From: DASVDK01 sp036562265 [NCBI: Thermodesulfobacteriota bacterium] | Lineage (GTDB): Bacteria; DASVDK01 | NCBI GenBank assembly: GCA_036562265.1 | Contig: DATCKS010000558.1 | Span: forward strand, 1 to 5,769 | DNA: 5,769 nucleotides | Direction of reading: 5' to 3' | Part shown: one piece after another, positions 1 through 5,769 of the stretch | How positions within the stretch are numbered: the first letter of the stretch is position 1 | How the letters are laid out: each line of letters starts with the position of its first letter | Made by a program: the position numbers and the translations under genes | The notes under the pieces: generated by a model | What the model was told of the DNA's origin: nothing | What the model saw: the letters and a program-made list of their open reading frames with translations, nothing else | Databases searched by the model: none

Positions 1-832
1 GCTCGGGCCGCTTCATCGCGAAGCTCACCGTCGCCTTGAGGAAGCCGAGCTTGTCTCCGGCGTCGTAGCGCTCTCCCTCCACCTCCAGCGCGTAGATCGG
101 CTCGTCGGCGAGCAACGCGCGCAGGCCGTCGGTGAGCTGGATCTCGCCCCCCTTGCCGGGTTTCGTCTCGGCCAGCTTCGCGAAGATGCCGGGCGTGAGC
201 ACGTAGCGGCCGATGACGGCCAGCTCCGACGGCGCCCGATCGATCGACGGCTTCTCGACCAGGTCGCGCACGCGGTAGAGCCCCGGCTCCCCCATCCGCT
301 CCGGATCGATCACCCCGTAGGCGGAGATCTGCGCCCGCGGGACCCGCACCACCGCCAGGACCGTGGCGCGGTGCCGCCGGTAGACGTCGATGAGCTGGCG
401 CATGGCCGGCGTGCGGGAGTCGATGACGTCGTCGCCGAGGAACACGGCGAACGGCTCGTCACCGACGAGGTTGCGGGCGCAGAGGATCGCGTGGCCGAGA
501 CCGAGCGCCTCCTTCTGGCGGACGTAGGCGAAGTCGGCCATGCTCGAGATCTCGCGGACCTCCCGGAGGAGCTGTCGCTTCCCCTTCTCGTCGAGGAGCA
601 TCTCCAGCTCCTTCGAGACGTCGAAGTGGTCCTCGATGGCGGTCTTGCCGCGCCCGGTGACGAGGATGATCTGGTCGATCCCGGAGGCGATGGCTTCCTC
701 GACGCCGTACTGGATGAGCGGCTTGTCGACGAGCGGCAGCATCTCCTTCGGCGACGCCTTGGTCGCCGGGAGGAACCGGGTCCCGAGCCCGGCCGCCGGG
801 AAGACGGCCTTGCGGATCCGCTGCTCCTTCAT
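1..832 (-). CDS. galU: UTP--glucose-1-phosphate uridylyltransferase (partial, C-terminus off the window)
   Basis: This enzyme makes UDP-glucose from UTP and glucose-1-phosphate in the cytoplasm, feeding polysaccharide, LPS and trehalose-type pathways. The visible 277 residues carry the GalU hallmarks. The nucleotide-binding loop PAAGLGTRFLPATK is at residues 12-25, followed by SPKEMLPLVDKP (27-38) and QKEALGLGHA (106-115). FLGDDVID (131-138) holds the metal-binding aspartate region, with VEKP at 192-195 and GEIQLTDGL at 229-237. GalU proteins are usually about 290 residues, so only a short C-terminal tail is missing past position 1. I chose the ATG at 832 (MKEQRIRKAVFP) because its length fits the family and it sits 7 nt after a -10-like hexamer. 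An in-frame ATG at 841 would add MPH and has a weak AGGCGG upstream. It follows dinG in the same direction by 33 bp. The sequence gives no sign of damage. Family assignment is very sure; start choice is moderate. Confidence 0.96.
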   Translation of the reverse strand, partial: MKEQRIRKAVFPAAGLGTRFLPATKASPKEMLPLVDKPLIQYGVEEAIASGIDQIILVTGRGKTAIEDHFDVSKELEMLLDEKGKRQLLREVREISSMADFAYVRQKEALGLGHAILCARNLVGDEPFAVFLGDDVIDSRTPAMRQLIDVYRRHRATVLAVVRVPRAQISAYGVIDPERMGEPGLYRVRDLVEKPSIDRAPSELAVIGRYVLTPGIFAKLAETKPGKGGEIQLTDGLRALLADEPIYALEVEGERYDAGDKLGFLKATVSFAMKRPE

Positions 833-839
833 GTGCGGC

Positions 840-869
840 ATCGTAGCCGCCTGTGGACAGCAGGGTCAA
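840..869 (-). promoter_or_regulatory. Candidate galU promoter overlapping the dinG stop codon
   Basis: On the minus strand, TTGACC (864-869, 5/6 to the -35 consensus) is separated by 18 bp from TACGAT (840-845, 4/6 to the -10 consensus). The -35 box contains the dinG TGA stop. Transcription would start about 7 nt downstream, at or next to the A of the ATG at 832, giving a leaderless mRNA. galU could also be read through from dinG. Inferred from consensus only. Confidence 0.4.
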
Positions 870-2806
870 GGTCGGCCGTCGAACACCTTCGCCACCTCGG
901 CCAGGTCCCGCGTGACGCGGGCCGGCGGCAGCGACTCGAGGAACACGCGGCCGTAGGCGCTGCGCGTGATCCGGCGGTCGAGGATCGACAGCACGCCGCG
1001 GTCGGTGGGGGTGCGGATCAGCCGCCCGAAGCCCTGCTTGAGGGCGATCACCGCGGCAGGCAACTGGTAGGCGACGAACGGGTTGCCGCCGTCGGCCGCG
1101 ATCCGTTCGATGCGCGCCTCGACGAGCGGCTCGCCCGGCGACGCGAAGGGGAGCTTGTCGATCACGACGCAGGAGAGCGCCTCCCCCGGCACGTCGACCC
1201 CCTCCCAGAACGACTGCGTCGCGAAGAGCACCGCGCCCCCCTTCCTGAACTCGTCGAGCAGCCTTCCTTTGGGCGCGTCGCCCTGCAAGAGGCAGCGGTA
1301 CGGCAGCCGCCCGCGCAGCGCCTCGTGGACCTCCCGCATCATCCGGTAGCTCGTGAAGAGGAGGAAGGCGCGACCCCGCGTGACCGACAGGATGCGCTCG
1401 ATCTCGAGCGCCGCGGCGCGGGCGAAGCCGGGCGAGGCCGGGTCGGGGAGATCGGGCAGGTAGAGGACCGCCTGCGACGCGTAGTCGTAGGGGGAACCGA
1501 GCACGAGGTCCGCCGCGTCGGGGCCGAGCCCGATGCGCCCCTTGAAGTAGTCGAGCGTGCCGTCGGCGGCGAGCGTCGCGGAGGTAAAGACCAGCGCGCC
1601 GCCGTAAGGCAGCAGGCGGGCCCGCATCTCCTCCTCGATGTCGACCGGCGCCGCCGCGAGGGCCACGGAGCGGCGGCGCTGCTCCGACCAGTAGACGAAC
1701 CTCGGGTCGTCGGCCGCCACGATGAAGGCCAGGTCCTCCGCCGCCGTCCGCGCGCGCCGCACGAAGGCGTCGGTCTCCTCGGTCTTGACCGCCAGGTGGT
1801 CGAGGATGGCGGCGATCAGGTCGAGGGTCGCCTTGAGTTCGGCCGCCAGCTCGAGCGCGCCCATGGCCTCCACCGTCTCGCGCCGCAGGCGGCGGCGCTC
1901 GCCGTCGCGGCCGGCGAAGCGGGCGAAGAAGCGGTCGCGCCTGGCGACCAGGTCGATCAGGGCCGCGTCGAGGGCCGGCTCGTCGACCTTCGCCGTGCGC
2001 AGGTGCTTCGAGAGGTCGCGGAAGAAGTCCTCGATGCGGGCCGAGGAGACCTGCCGGCCGAAGTACTGCGTGGCGACGTCCTCGATCTGGTGCGCCTCGT
2101 CGAAGATCACCGCCTCGAAGGGGGGGATCACCTCGCCGAAGCCGGTCCCCTTGACCGCCAGGTCGGCGAAGAAGAGGTGGTGGTTCACGACCACGAGGTC
2201 GGCCTCGGCCGCCTGCTGGCGCATCCGCGTCACGAAGCAGTCGCGGTAGTCCTCGCACCGCGTGCCGCGGCAGTGGTCGCTCGTGGCGGCGATCTCGGCC
2301 CAGGGCGCGTAGTCGTCGGGCAGGGACGGCAGCTCCGCGCGGTCGCCCGTCTGCGTCTCGCGCACCCAGGCGCGAATCGCCTCGAAGTGGGCCGCCTCGT
2401 CCCGCTGCCGGAACGAGGCCGTGCGCGCGAACTCCCGCAGGCGGCGCCGGGAGACGTAGTTGGCCCGCCCCTTCATGTACGCGGCCCGGAACGGGACGCC
2501 GAGGTACCGGGCGAGGAGCGGGATGTCGCGGGTGTAGACCTGCTCCTGGAGCGCCTTGGTGCCGGTGGAGACGACCACCTTCTTGCGCGAGAGGATGGCC
2601 GGGACCAGGTAGGCCAGGGTCTTGCCGACGCCGGTGCCCGCCTCGACCACCAGCGCCCCGCCCCGCTCGAGCGTGCGGGCCACGGCCCGCGCCATCTCGA
2701 GCTGCTCCCGGCGGGACTCGAAGCCGGGCAGACGCCGCTCGAGGAGCCCCCCCGGCCCGAGGACGGCGTCGACGTCGAGCCCCCGCGCGGGGCGACTGGT
2801 GCTCAT
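866..2806 (-). CDS. dinG: DinG/YoaA-family (XPD-like) ATP-dependent DNA helicase, iron-sulphur ligand 1 substituted
   Basis: This is a 646-residue superfamily 2 helicase of the DinG/YoaA/XPD group, which unwinds DNA 5'-3' in repair and in resolving R-loops or structured DNA. The length is close to E. coli YoaA and shorter than E. coli DinG; there is no N-terminal exonuclease domain as in Bacillus DinG. Motifs in order are: RREQLEMA (32-39, Q-motif-like), Walker A AGTGVGKT (56-63), STGTKALQEQ (80-89, motif Ia), VVVNHHLFFADL (205-216), DEAH (236-239), FTSATLA (407-413, motif III), FLLFTSYRMM (481-490, motif IV), FATQSFWEGVDVPGE (528-542, motif V) and QGFGRLIR (591-598, motif VI with arginine fingers). 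The Fe-S insert keeps Cys179, Cys184 and Cys190, but the expected first ligand, normally a Cys after KGRxNY, reads KGRANYVSRRRL with Ser119. The start at MSTSRPARG is chosen because the longer open frame upstream runs through non-coding DNA and the lipoprotein gene. GAGG lies 13 nt upstream, too far for a good Shine-Dalgarno. Confidence 0.93.
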   Translation of the reverse strand: MSTSRPARGLDVDAVLGPGGLLERRLPGFESRREQLEMARAVARTLERGGALVVEAGTGVGKTLAYLVPAILSRKKVVVSTGTKALQEQVYTRDIPLLARYLGVPFRAAYMKGRANYVSRRRLREFARTASFRQRDEAAHFEAIRAWVRETQTGDRAELPSLPDDYAPWAEIAATSDHCRGTRCEDYRDCFVTRMRQQAAEADLVVVNHHLFFADLAVKGTGFGEVIPPFEAVIFDEAHQIEDVATQYFGRQVSSARIEDFFRDLSKHLRTAKVDEPALDAALIDLVARRDRFFARFAGRDGERRRLRRETVEAMGALELAAELKATLDLIAAILDHLAVKTEETDAFVRRARTAAEDLAFIVAADDPRFVYWSEQRRRSVALAAAPVDIEEEMRARLLPYGGALVFTSATLAADGTLDYFKGRIGLGPDAADLVLGSPYDYASQAVLYLPDLPDPASPGFARAAALEIERILSVTRGRAFLLFTSYRMMREVHEALRGRLPYRCLLQGDAPKGRLLDEFRKGGAVLFATQSFWEGVDVPGEALSCVVIDKLPFASPGEPLVEARIERIAADGGNPFVAYQLPAAVIALKQGFGRLIRTPTDRGVLSILDRRITRSAYGRVFLESLPPARVTRDLAEVAKVFDGRP

Positions 2807-2812
2807 GCGGGT

Positions 2813-2818
2813 AGTATA
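2813..2818 (-). promoter_or_regulatory. Candidate -10 box for leaderless dinG mRNA
   Basis: TATACT (5/6 to TATAAT) on the minus strand lies exactly 6 nt before the dinG ATG, so transcription would begin at or beside the start codon. No good -35 is seen at 16-18 bp spacing (CTCGAG at 17). The only Shine-Dalgarno-like element, GAGG (2820-2823), is 13 nt from the ATG and overlaps no usual position. The AT-rich hexamer stands out in GC-rich DNA. Inference only. Confidence 0.4.
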
Positions 2819-2893
2819 TCCTCGAATCCGGGCCGCTCGAGGAGGAGCCGACCGCAGCCTCTCGGCAACGGCCTCGGGGGCGAACGCCTCGCC

Positions 2894-2902
2894 AGGATAC
2901 CA
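2894..2902 (-). promoter_or_regulatory. Alternative extended -10 element upstream of dinG
   Basis: The minus strand reads TGGTATCCT, which fits the extended -10 pattern TGnTATaaT at 4 of 6 hexamer positions. Transcription would start near 2887 and give a leader of about 80 nt for dinG. No clear -35 box is visible. It overlaps one arm of the inverted repeat at 2897-2907, so a transcript starting here would lack that arm. Weak, consensus-based call. Confidence 0.22.
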
Positions 2903-2926
2903 CCCGCAAAGGAGCGCGCCGGCCGC

Positions 2927-2964
2927 GGTCGGCCTCACGAGGACCGGCTCGGTCCGGACCGACC
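2927..2964 (-). terminator. Stem-loop just after the lipoprotein stop codon (terminator-like, no U-tract)
   Basis: Three nucleotides beyond the TAA stop (2968-2970), the minus-strand RNA can form an 8-bp outer stem (2957-2964 with 2927-2934, one G-U pair) enclosing a 6-bp hairpin GGACCG-AGC-CGGUCC (2941-2955). A 14-bp perfect palindrome TCGGTCCGGACCGA (2949-2962) overlaps it and offers a competing fold. No run of U follows, so it is not a classical intrinsic terminator. It could stabilise the 3' end of the upstream message or help Rho-dependent ending. Confidence 0.35.
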
Positions 2965-2967
2965 CCG

Positions 2968-4194
2968 TTACTCGACCGCGGCCGCCGTCTCCGTGGCGAT
3001 GGGGACCAGGACGATCTCGATGCGGCGGTTCTGCGCCCGCCCCTCGGGGGTGTCGTTCGACGCCACGGGGTGATGCTCGCCGAAGCCGGTCGCGGCCAGG
3101 CGGGTCGGGTCGAGGCCGCCCTGGTCCTGGAGGAACCGGGCCACGGCCGTCGCCCGGGCGGCCGACAGCTCCCAGTTGGTCGGGAACCGCGACTGGAGGG
3201 CGGCCGAGATGGGGACGTTGTCGGTGTGCCCCTCGATCTGGACCCGCTTGTCCGAGACGGACCGCAACACCTCGGCCACCTTCCGCAGCACCTCGCGGCC
3301 GCGCGGGTTGATGGCGATCGAGCCGGAGTCGAAGAGGATCCGGTCGACCAGCTGGACGGTGAGCCGATCGCGAAGCTGCGTGATCCTGACCTGCCCCTCG
3401 GCGATCTCCCCCTTGAGGTCGGCCACGAGCCTGTCGTAGGTGGCGGTCGCCTCCGCCAGCCGGCGCTCCCGCTCCTCGAGCTGCGCCCGCGTCTCGCCGA
3501 GGCGCTCCCGCGTGGCGGCCAGCTCGGCCTCGGCGTCGGCGAGACGCTGCCGCGTCGCCGCGAGCGCCTCCTGCGCGGCGGCAAGCTCGGTGCGAGCCTC
3601 CACCAGGTCCGCCTTCGCGGTCGCCAGCTCGGCGCCGAGCTCCCGCGTGCGGGTCTCGAGCCTGAGCCGATCGGCGGCGAGCGCGTCGCGCTCGGCCAGG
3701 AGCCCGGCGGCGCGGCTCTCGGCCGCGGCCAGCGCCGCGCCCGTCTCGGTGAGCCGCTTCGACAGGTCGGCCTTCTGCCGGTTCAGGTCCTTGACGAGGT
3801 CGTCGTACTGGTAGCGGAGGCGCTGGATGTCGACGTCCTTCTCGGACGCCGCCGACTGCGCGATGTCGAGCTGCCGGGCGAGCGTGTCGCGCTGGTCGGT
3901 CACCTCGGCGAGCTGCCCGGCGAGCCTTGCCGCCTCGGCGCGCGACTCGGTGAGGGCGGTACGCAGGGCGTCGCGCTCCTTGACCGCGGCGGCGAGGCTG
4001 CGCTCGGTCTCGCCGAGGCGCGCGTCGATCTGGGCGGCGCGGATCGCGAGCTGGTCGCTCTTCTGCCGCTCCTTCGCGAGCGCCGCCGCGAACCGGTCGG
4101 CCTCCTGGCTCTTCTGGACGAACTCCCGCTTCGAGACGCACCCGGCGGCGACAAGGGCGATCAGGACGAACGCGGCGGCGCGGACGACGGTCAT
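2968..4194 (-). CDS. Outer-membrane lipoprotein with long coiled coil and C-terminal OmpA-type peptidoglycan-binding domain
   Basis: A 408-residue envelope protein that probably anchors the outer membrane to peptidoglycan. The N-terminus (MTVVRAAAFVLIALVAAGC) is a lipoprotein signal with the modified cysteine at 19. Residue +2 is Val, not Asp, so outer-membrane sorting by Lol is expected if enteric rules hold. Residues about 25-275 are a nearly continuous Ala/Glu/Arg-rich coiled coil with clear heptads; LAATRQRL (211-218) recurs as LAATRERL (225-232), two heptads later. Residues about 280-400 are an OmpA/MotB-type domain: LFDSGS (287-292), GHTDNVPI (322-329), NWELSAARA (340-348), ATGFGEHHPVASN (368-380) and GRAQNRRIEIVL (385-396), including the conserved Asp and Arg that hold diaminopimelate. 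It is longer than Pal because of the coiled coil. It follows aroF by 78 bp and has a strong Shine-Dalgarno, GGGAGG. The exact role is unknown; envelope spacer, division or secretion scaffold are possible. No motor-type membrane segment is present, so it is not MotB itself. Confidence 0.92.
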   Translation of the reverse strand: MTVVRAAAFVLIALVAAGCVSKREFVQKSQEADRFAAALAKERQKSDQLAIRAAQIDARLGETERSLAAAVKERDALRTALTESRAEAARLAGQLAEVTDQRDTLARQLDIAQSAASEKDVDIQRLRYQYDDLVKDLNRQKADLSKRLTETGAALAAAESRAAGLLAERDALAADRLRLETRTRELGAELATAKADLVEARTELAAAQEALAATRQRLADAEAELAATRERLGETRAQLEERERRLAEATATYDRLVADLKGEIAEGQVRITQLRDRLTVQLVDRILFDSGSIAINPRGREVLRKVAEVLRSVSDKRVQIEGHTDNVPISAALQSRFPTNWELSAARATAVARFLQDQGGLDPTRLAATGFGEHHPVASNDTPEGRAQNRRIEIVLVPIATETAAAVE

Positions 4195-4199
4195 GACGA

Positions 4200-4205
4200 C
4201 CTCCC
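4200..4205 (-). promoter_or_regulatory. Ribosome binding site of the lipoprotein gene
   Basis: GGGAGG on the minus strand lies 5 nt before the ATG at 4194 and fixes that start. An exact complement, CCTCCC (plus-strand GGGAGG at 4249-4254), lies about 43 nt upstream in the same transcript and could mask it. Confidence 0.75.
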
Positions 4206-4209
4206 GGCG

Positions 4210-4230
4210 GCCTCGGCCCGCTGCCGAGGC
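4210..4230 (-). other. Hairpin directly upstream of the lipoprotein Shine-Dalgarno
   Basis: The minus-strand RNA contains GCCUCGGC-AGCGG-GCCGAGGC, a perfect 8-bp stem with a 5-nt loop. It ends 4 nt before the GGGAGG ribosome site. It lies in the 78-bp aroF-lipoprotein gap. No U-tract follows, so a terminator is unlikely; it may affect translation or protect an RNA end. Together with the 10-bp palindrome CCCCCGGGGG (4242-4251), it makes most of this gap self-complementary. Confidence 0.45.
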
Positions 4231-4272
4231 TTCGCCATCAACCCCCGGGGGAGGCGGCCGGCGCGCGTGCGC

Positions 4273-5295
<1,023 letters not shown>

Positions 5296-5302
5296 GGGAG
5301 GT

Positions 5303-5307
5303 CTCCT
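5303..5307 (-). promoter_or_regulatory. Ribosome binding site deciding the aroF GTG start
   Basis: AGGAG on the minus strand lies 7 nt before GTG (5293-5295), a normal spacing. For the alternative ATG at 5283 the spacing would be 19 nt, so the GTG is the better start. Confidence 0.75.
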
Positions 5308-5332
5308 GTCCGGAAGAGCGAGCGGGATCGAG

Positions 5333-5362
5333 AGGTTAGCGGCAGGCTGGCAGGCATGTCAA
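5333..5362 (-). promoter_or_regulatory. Candidate sigma-70-type promoter of aroF
   Basis: On the minus strand a perfect TTGACA -35 (5357-5362) is followed after 18 bp by TAACCT (5333-5338), which keeps the key T1, A2 and T6 of the -10 box. The predicted start is near 5326, giving a leader of about 30 nt that contains the AGGAG ribosome site. The spacer carries two copies of CCTGCC. Transcripts from here could continue through the lipoprotein gene. Confidence 0.55.
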
Positions 5363-5393
5363 GCTCCGGAGGCCTGGTGCTCCTCACGGGAAC

Positions 5394-5440
5394 CCGTCGG
5401 ACCGCGACGACCCGTCGGCTGCGGGACCGCCCGCCGTCGG
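5394..5440 (+). repeat. Three CCGTCGG copies in the divergent promoter region
   Basis: CCGTCGG occurs at 5394-5400, 5412-5418 and 5434-5440. The first two share ACCCGTCGG; the first and third share CCGTCGGACC. The third is part of a small inverted repeat GTCGG-AC-CCGAC (5436-5447), immediately upstream of the amidase -10 box. Spacings are 18 and 22 bp, near two helical turns but unequal. It could be an operator, but short GC-rich words recur easily here. Confidence 0.25.
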
Positions 5441-5454
5441 ACCCGACTTTCGTG

Positions 5455-5460
5455 CATAAT
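5455..5460 (+). promoter_or_regulatory. Candidate -10 box for leaderless amidase mRNA
   Basis: CATAAT matches the -10 consensus at 5 of 6 positions and is followed by TCTCTC and then the ATG at 5467, so the transcript would start at or next to the start codon. The sequence before the ATG is pyrimidine-rich and has no Shine-Dalgarno. No clear -35 is seen at 16-18 bp (CGCCGT at 17). Confidence 0.45.
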
Positions 5461-5466
5461 TCTCTC

Positions 5467-5769
5467 ATGCCTGCCGACCTCCTCGCGCGCCTGCTGACCG
5501 ACCTGCCGGCCGCGGTGCGGGCCGTCGACACGGGGGCGGTCACGAGCTTCGACCTGGTGGAGGCCGCGCTCGAGCAGGCGGCCGCCTGGGAACCGCGCAT
5601 CCACGCCTTCGCCTGGCTCGACCCGGCGCGCGCCCGCCGCCTCGCCTCGGAGGCCGACCGCGCGCGCGGTCGGGGGGCGGCGCTGGGCCCGCTGCACGGC
5701 GTACCGGTTGCCCTCAAGGACATCATCGACACGGCCGGCATCCCGACCGAGAACGGCACGGCGCTGCAC
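5467..5769 (+). CDS. Amidase-signature family enzyme (partial, N-terminal 101 residues)
   Basis: This is the start of an amidase-signature hydrolase, which cleaves amides through a Ser-cisSer-Lys triad. The visible part opens with MPADLLARLLTDLPAAVRAV and has the usual N-terminal helices. TSFDLVEAALEQAAAWEPRI (26-45) resembles the family's SS.ELVEA.L..I...P pattern, followed by HAFAWLD (46-52). The first catalytic block is at 74-94 (GPLHGVPVALKD, IIDTAGIPT), with Lys84 as the catalytic lysine. The two catalytic serines and the Gly/Ser-rich signature lie beyond the window. The KDIIDTAGIPTENGT form is more like general amidases or AtzF/allophanate-type enzymes than GatA of the tRNA amidotransferase, and no gatC precedes it, so I give no symbol. 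It diverges from aroF. The ATG at 5467 is the only start consistent with the family N-terminus seen; it lacks a Shine-Dalgarno. Confidence 0.88.
   Translation, partial: MPADLLARLLTDLPAAVRAVDTGAVTSFDLVEAALEQAAAWEPRIHAFAWLDPARARRLASEADRARGRGAALGPLHGVPVALKDIIDTAGIPTENGTALH

Larger units (their letters stand above)
2807..2907 (-). repeat. Imperfect inverted repeat flanking the dinG leader
   Basis: GCGGGTAGTAT (2807-2817) and ATACCACCCGC (2897-2907) are inverted repeats matching at 10 of 11 positions. In a minus-strand RNA the mismatch becomes a G-U pair, so 11 continuous pairs could form, followed by a 2-nt bulge and two more G-C pairs. The 3' arm ends directly against the dinG ATG and contains most of the TATACT box. 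The intervening 79 nt can itself fold: GGCCG with CGGCC, and inside it GCCGA with TCGGC. It could act on read-through RNA from the lipoprotein gene, as a DNA operator, or be chance. Confidence 0.35.

Noticed and set aside
233-246. GATC-rich word (CGATCGATCG) as a replication or methylation site
   Set aside because: It is explained by the galU codons for Pro-Ser-Ile-Asp-Arg and stands alone, with no cluster of DnaA-like boxes.
371-3073. 900-residue open frame on the plus strand, antisense to dinG and galU
   Set aside because: Its product is low-complexity Arg/Glu/Val/Asp-rich with no recognisable motif. It lies opposite clear dinG and galU genes and arises from their G/C third positions, which remove stop codons on the other strand.
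459-3584. 1041-residue minus-strand open frame
   Set aside because: It is a different frame over galU, dinG and the lipoprotein gene. The product is Arg/Pro/Gly-rich and has none of the helicase or OmpA motifs that the true frames show.
2807-4141. N-terminal extension of DinG to make a 1091-residue protein
   Set aside because: The extra part is a shadow frame through the lipoprotein gene and the 161-bp gap. DinG similarity starts shortly after MSTSRPARG, and the length from 2806 already matches the family.
4242-4251. CCCCCGGGGG palindrome as an aroF terminator
   Set aside because: It has no loop and no U-tract, so it cannot form a normal intrinsic terminator hairpin.

Overview
The window is a very GC-rich (roughly 70% by eye), densely packed stretch of chromosome from what looks like a Gram-negative bacterium. 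The main clues are a lipobox lipoprotein with an OmpA-type peptidoglycan-binding domain, a GalU-type pyrophosphorylase and the strong G/C third-position bias. The gene forms (single-domain GalU, DinG/YoaA helicase, type I-beta DAHP synthase, amidase-signature enzyme) would suit an uncultured soil or sediment lineage such as Methylomirabilota/Rokubacteria, Acidobacteria or a deltaproteobacterial group. That placement is inference only. No mobile element, tRNA, rRNA, CRISPR array or phage gene is visible.

Layout: four genes lie on the minus strand and one diverges on the plus strand. In order of transcription, the minus-strand genes are aroF (DAHP synthase, GTG start at 5295), a coiled-coil OmpA-domain lipoprotein (start 4194), dinG (XPD/DinG-family helicase, start 2806) and galU (start 832, running off the left edge). 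At the right edge an amidase-signature gene starts at 5467 on the plus strand and runs off the window. aroF and the amidase share a 171-bp divergent intergenic region. The gaps between the minus-strand genes are 78, 161 and 33 bp, and no gene-free stretch exceeds 300 bases.

The genes are ordinary housekeeping or envelope functions: entry to the shikimate pathway, an outer-membrane/peptidoglycan tether, DNA repair helicase, and UDP-glucose synthesis. They do not form an obvious pathway together. I found no convincing new multi-gene system.

The interesting signals are smaller. (1) Three of the five genes (galU, dinG, amidase) have a -10-like hexamer only 6-7 nt before the ATG and no well-placed Shine-Dalgarno sequence, suggesting leaderless mRNAs. 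aroF and the lipoprotein have normal Shine-Dalgarno sites, and aroF has a TTGACA promoter. (2) The DinG protein has serine where the first iron-sulphur cysteine should be, while the other three cysteines are kept. (3) The non-coding gaps hold inverted repeats, one placed against the dinG start codon and one against the lipoprotein Shine-Dalgarno.
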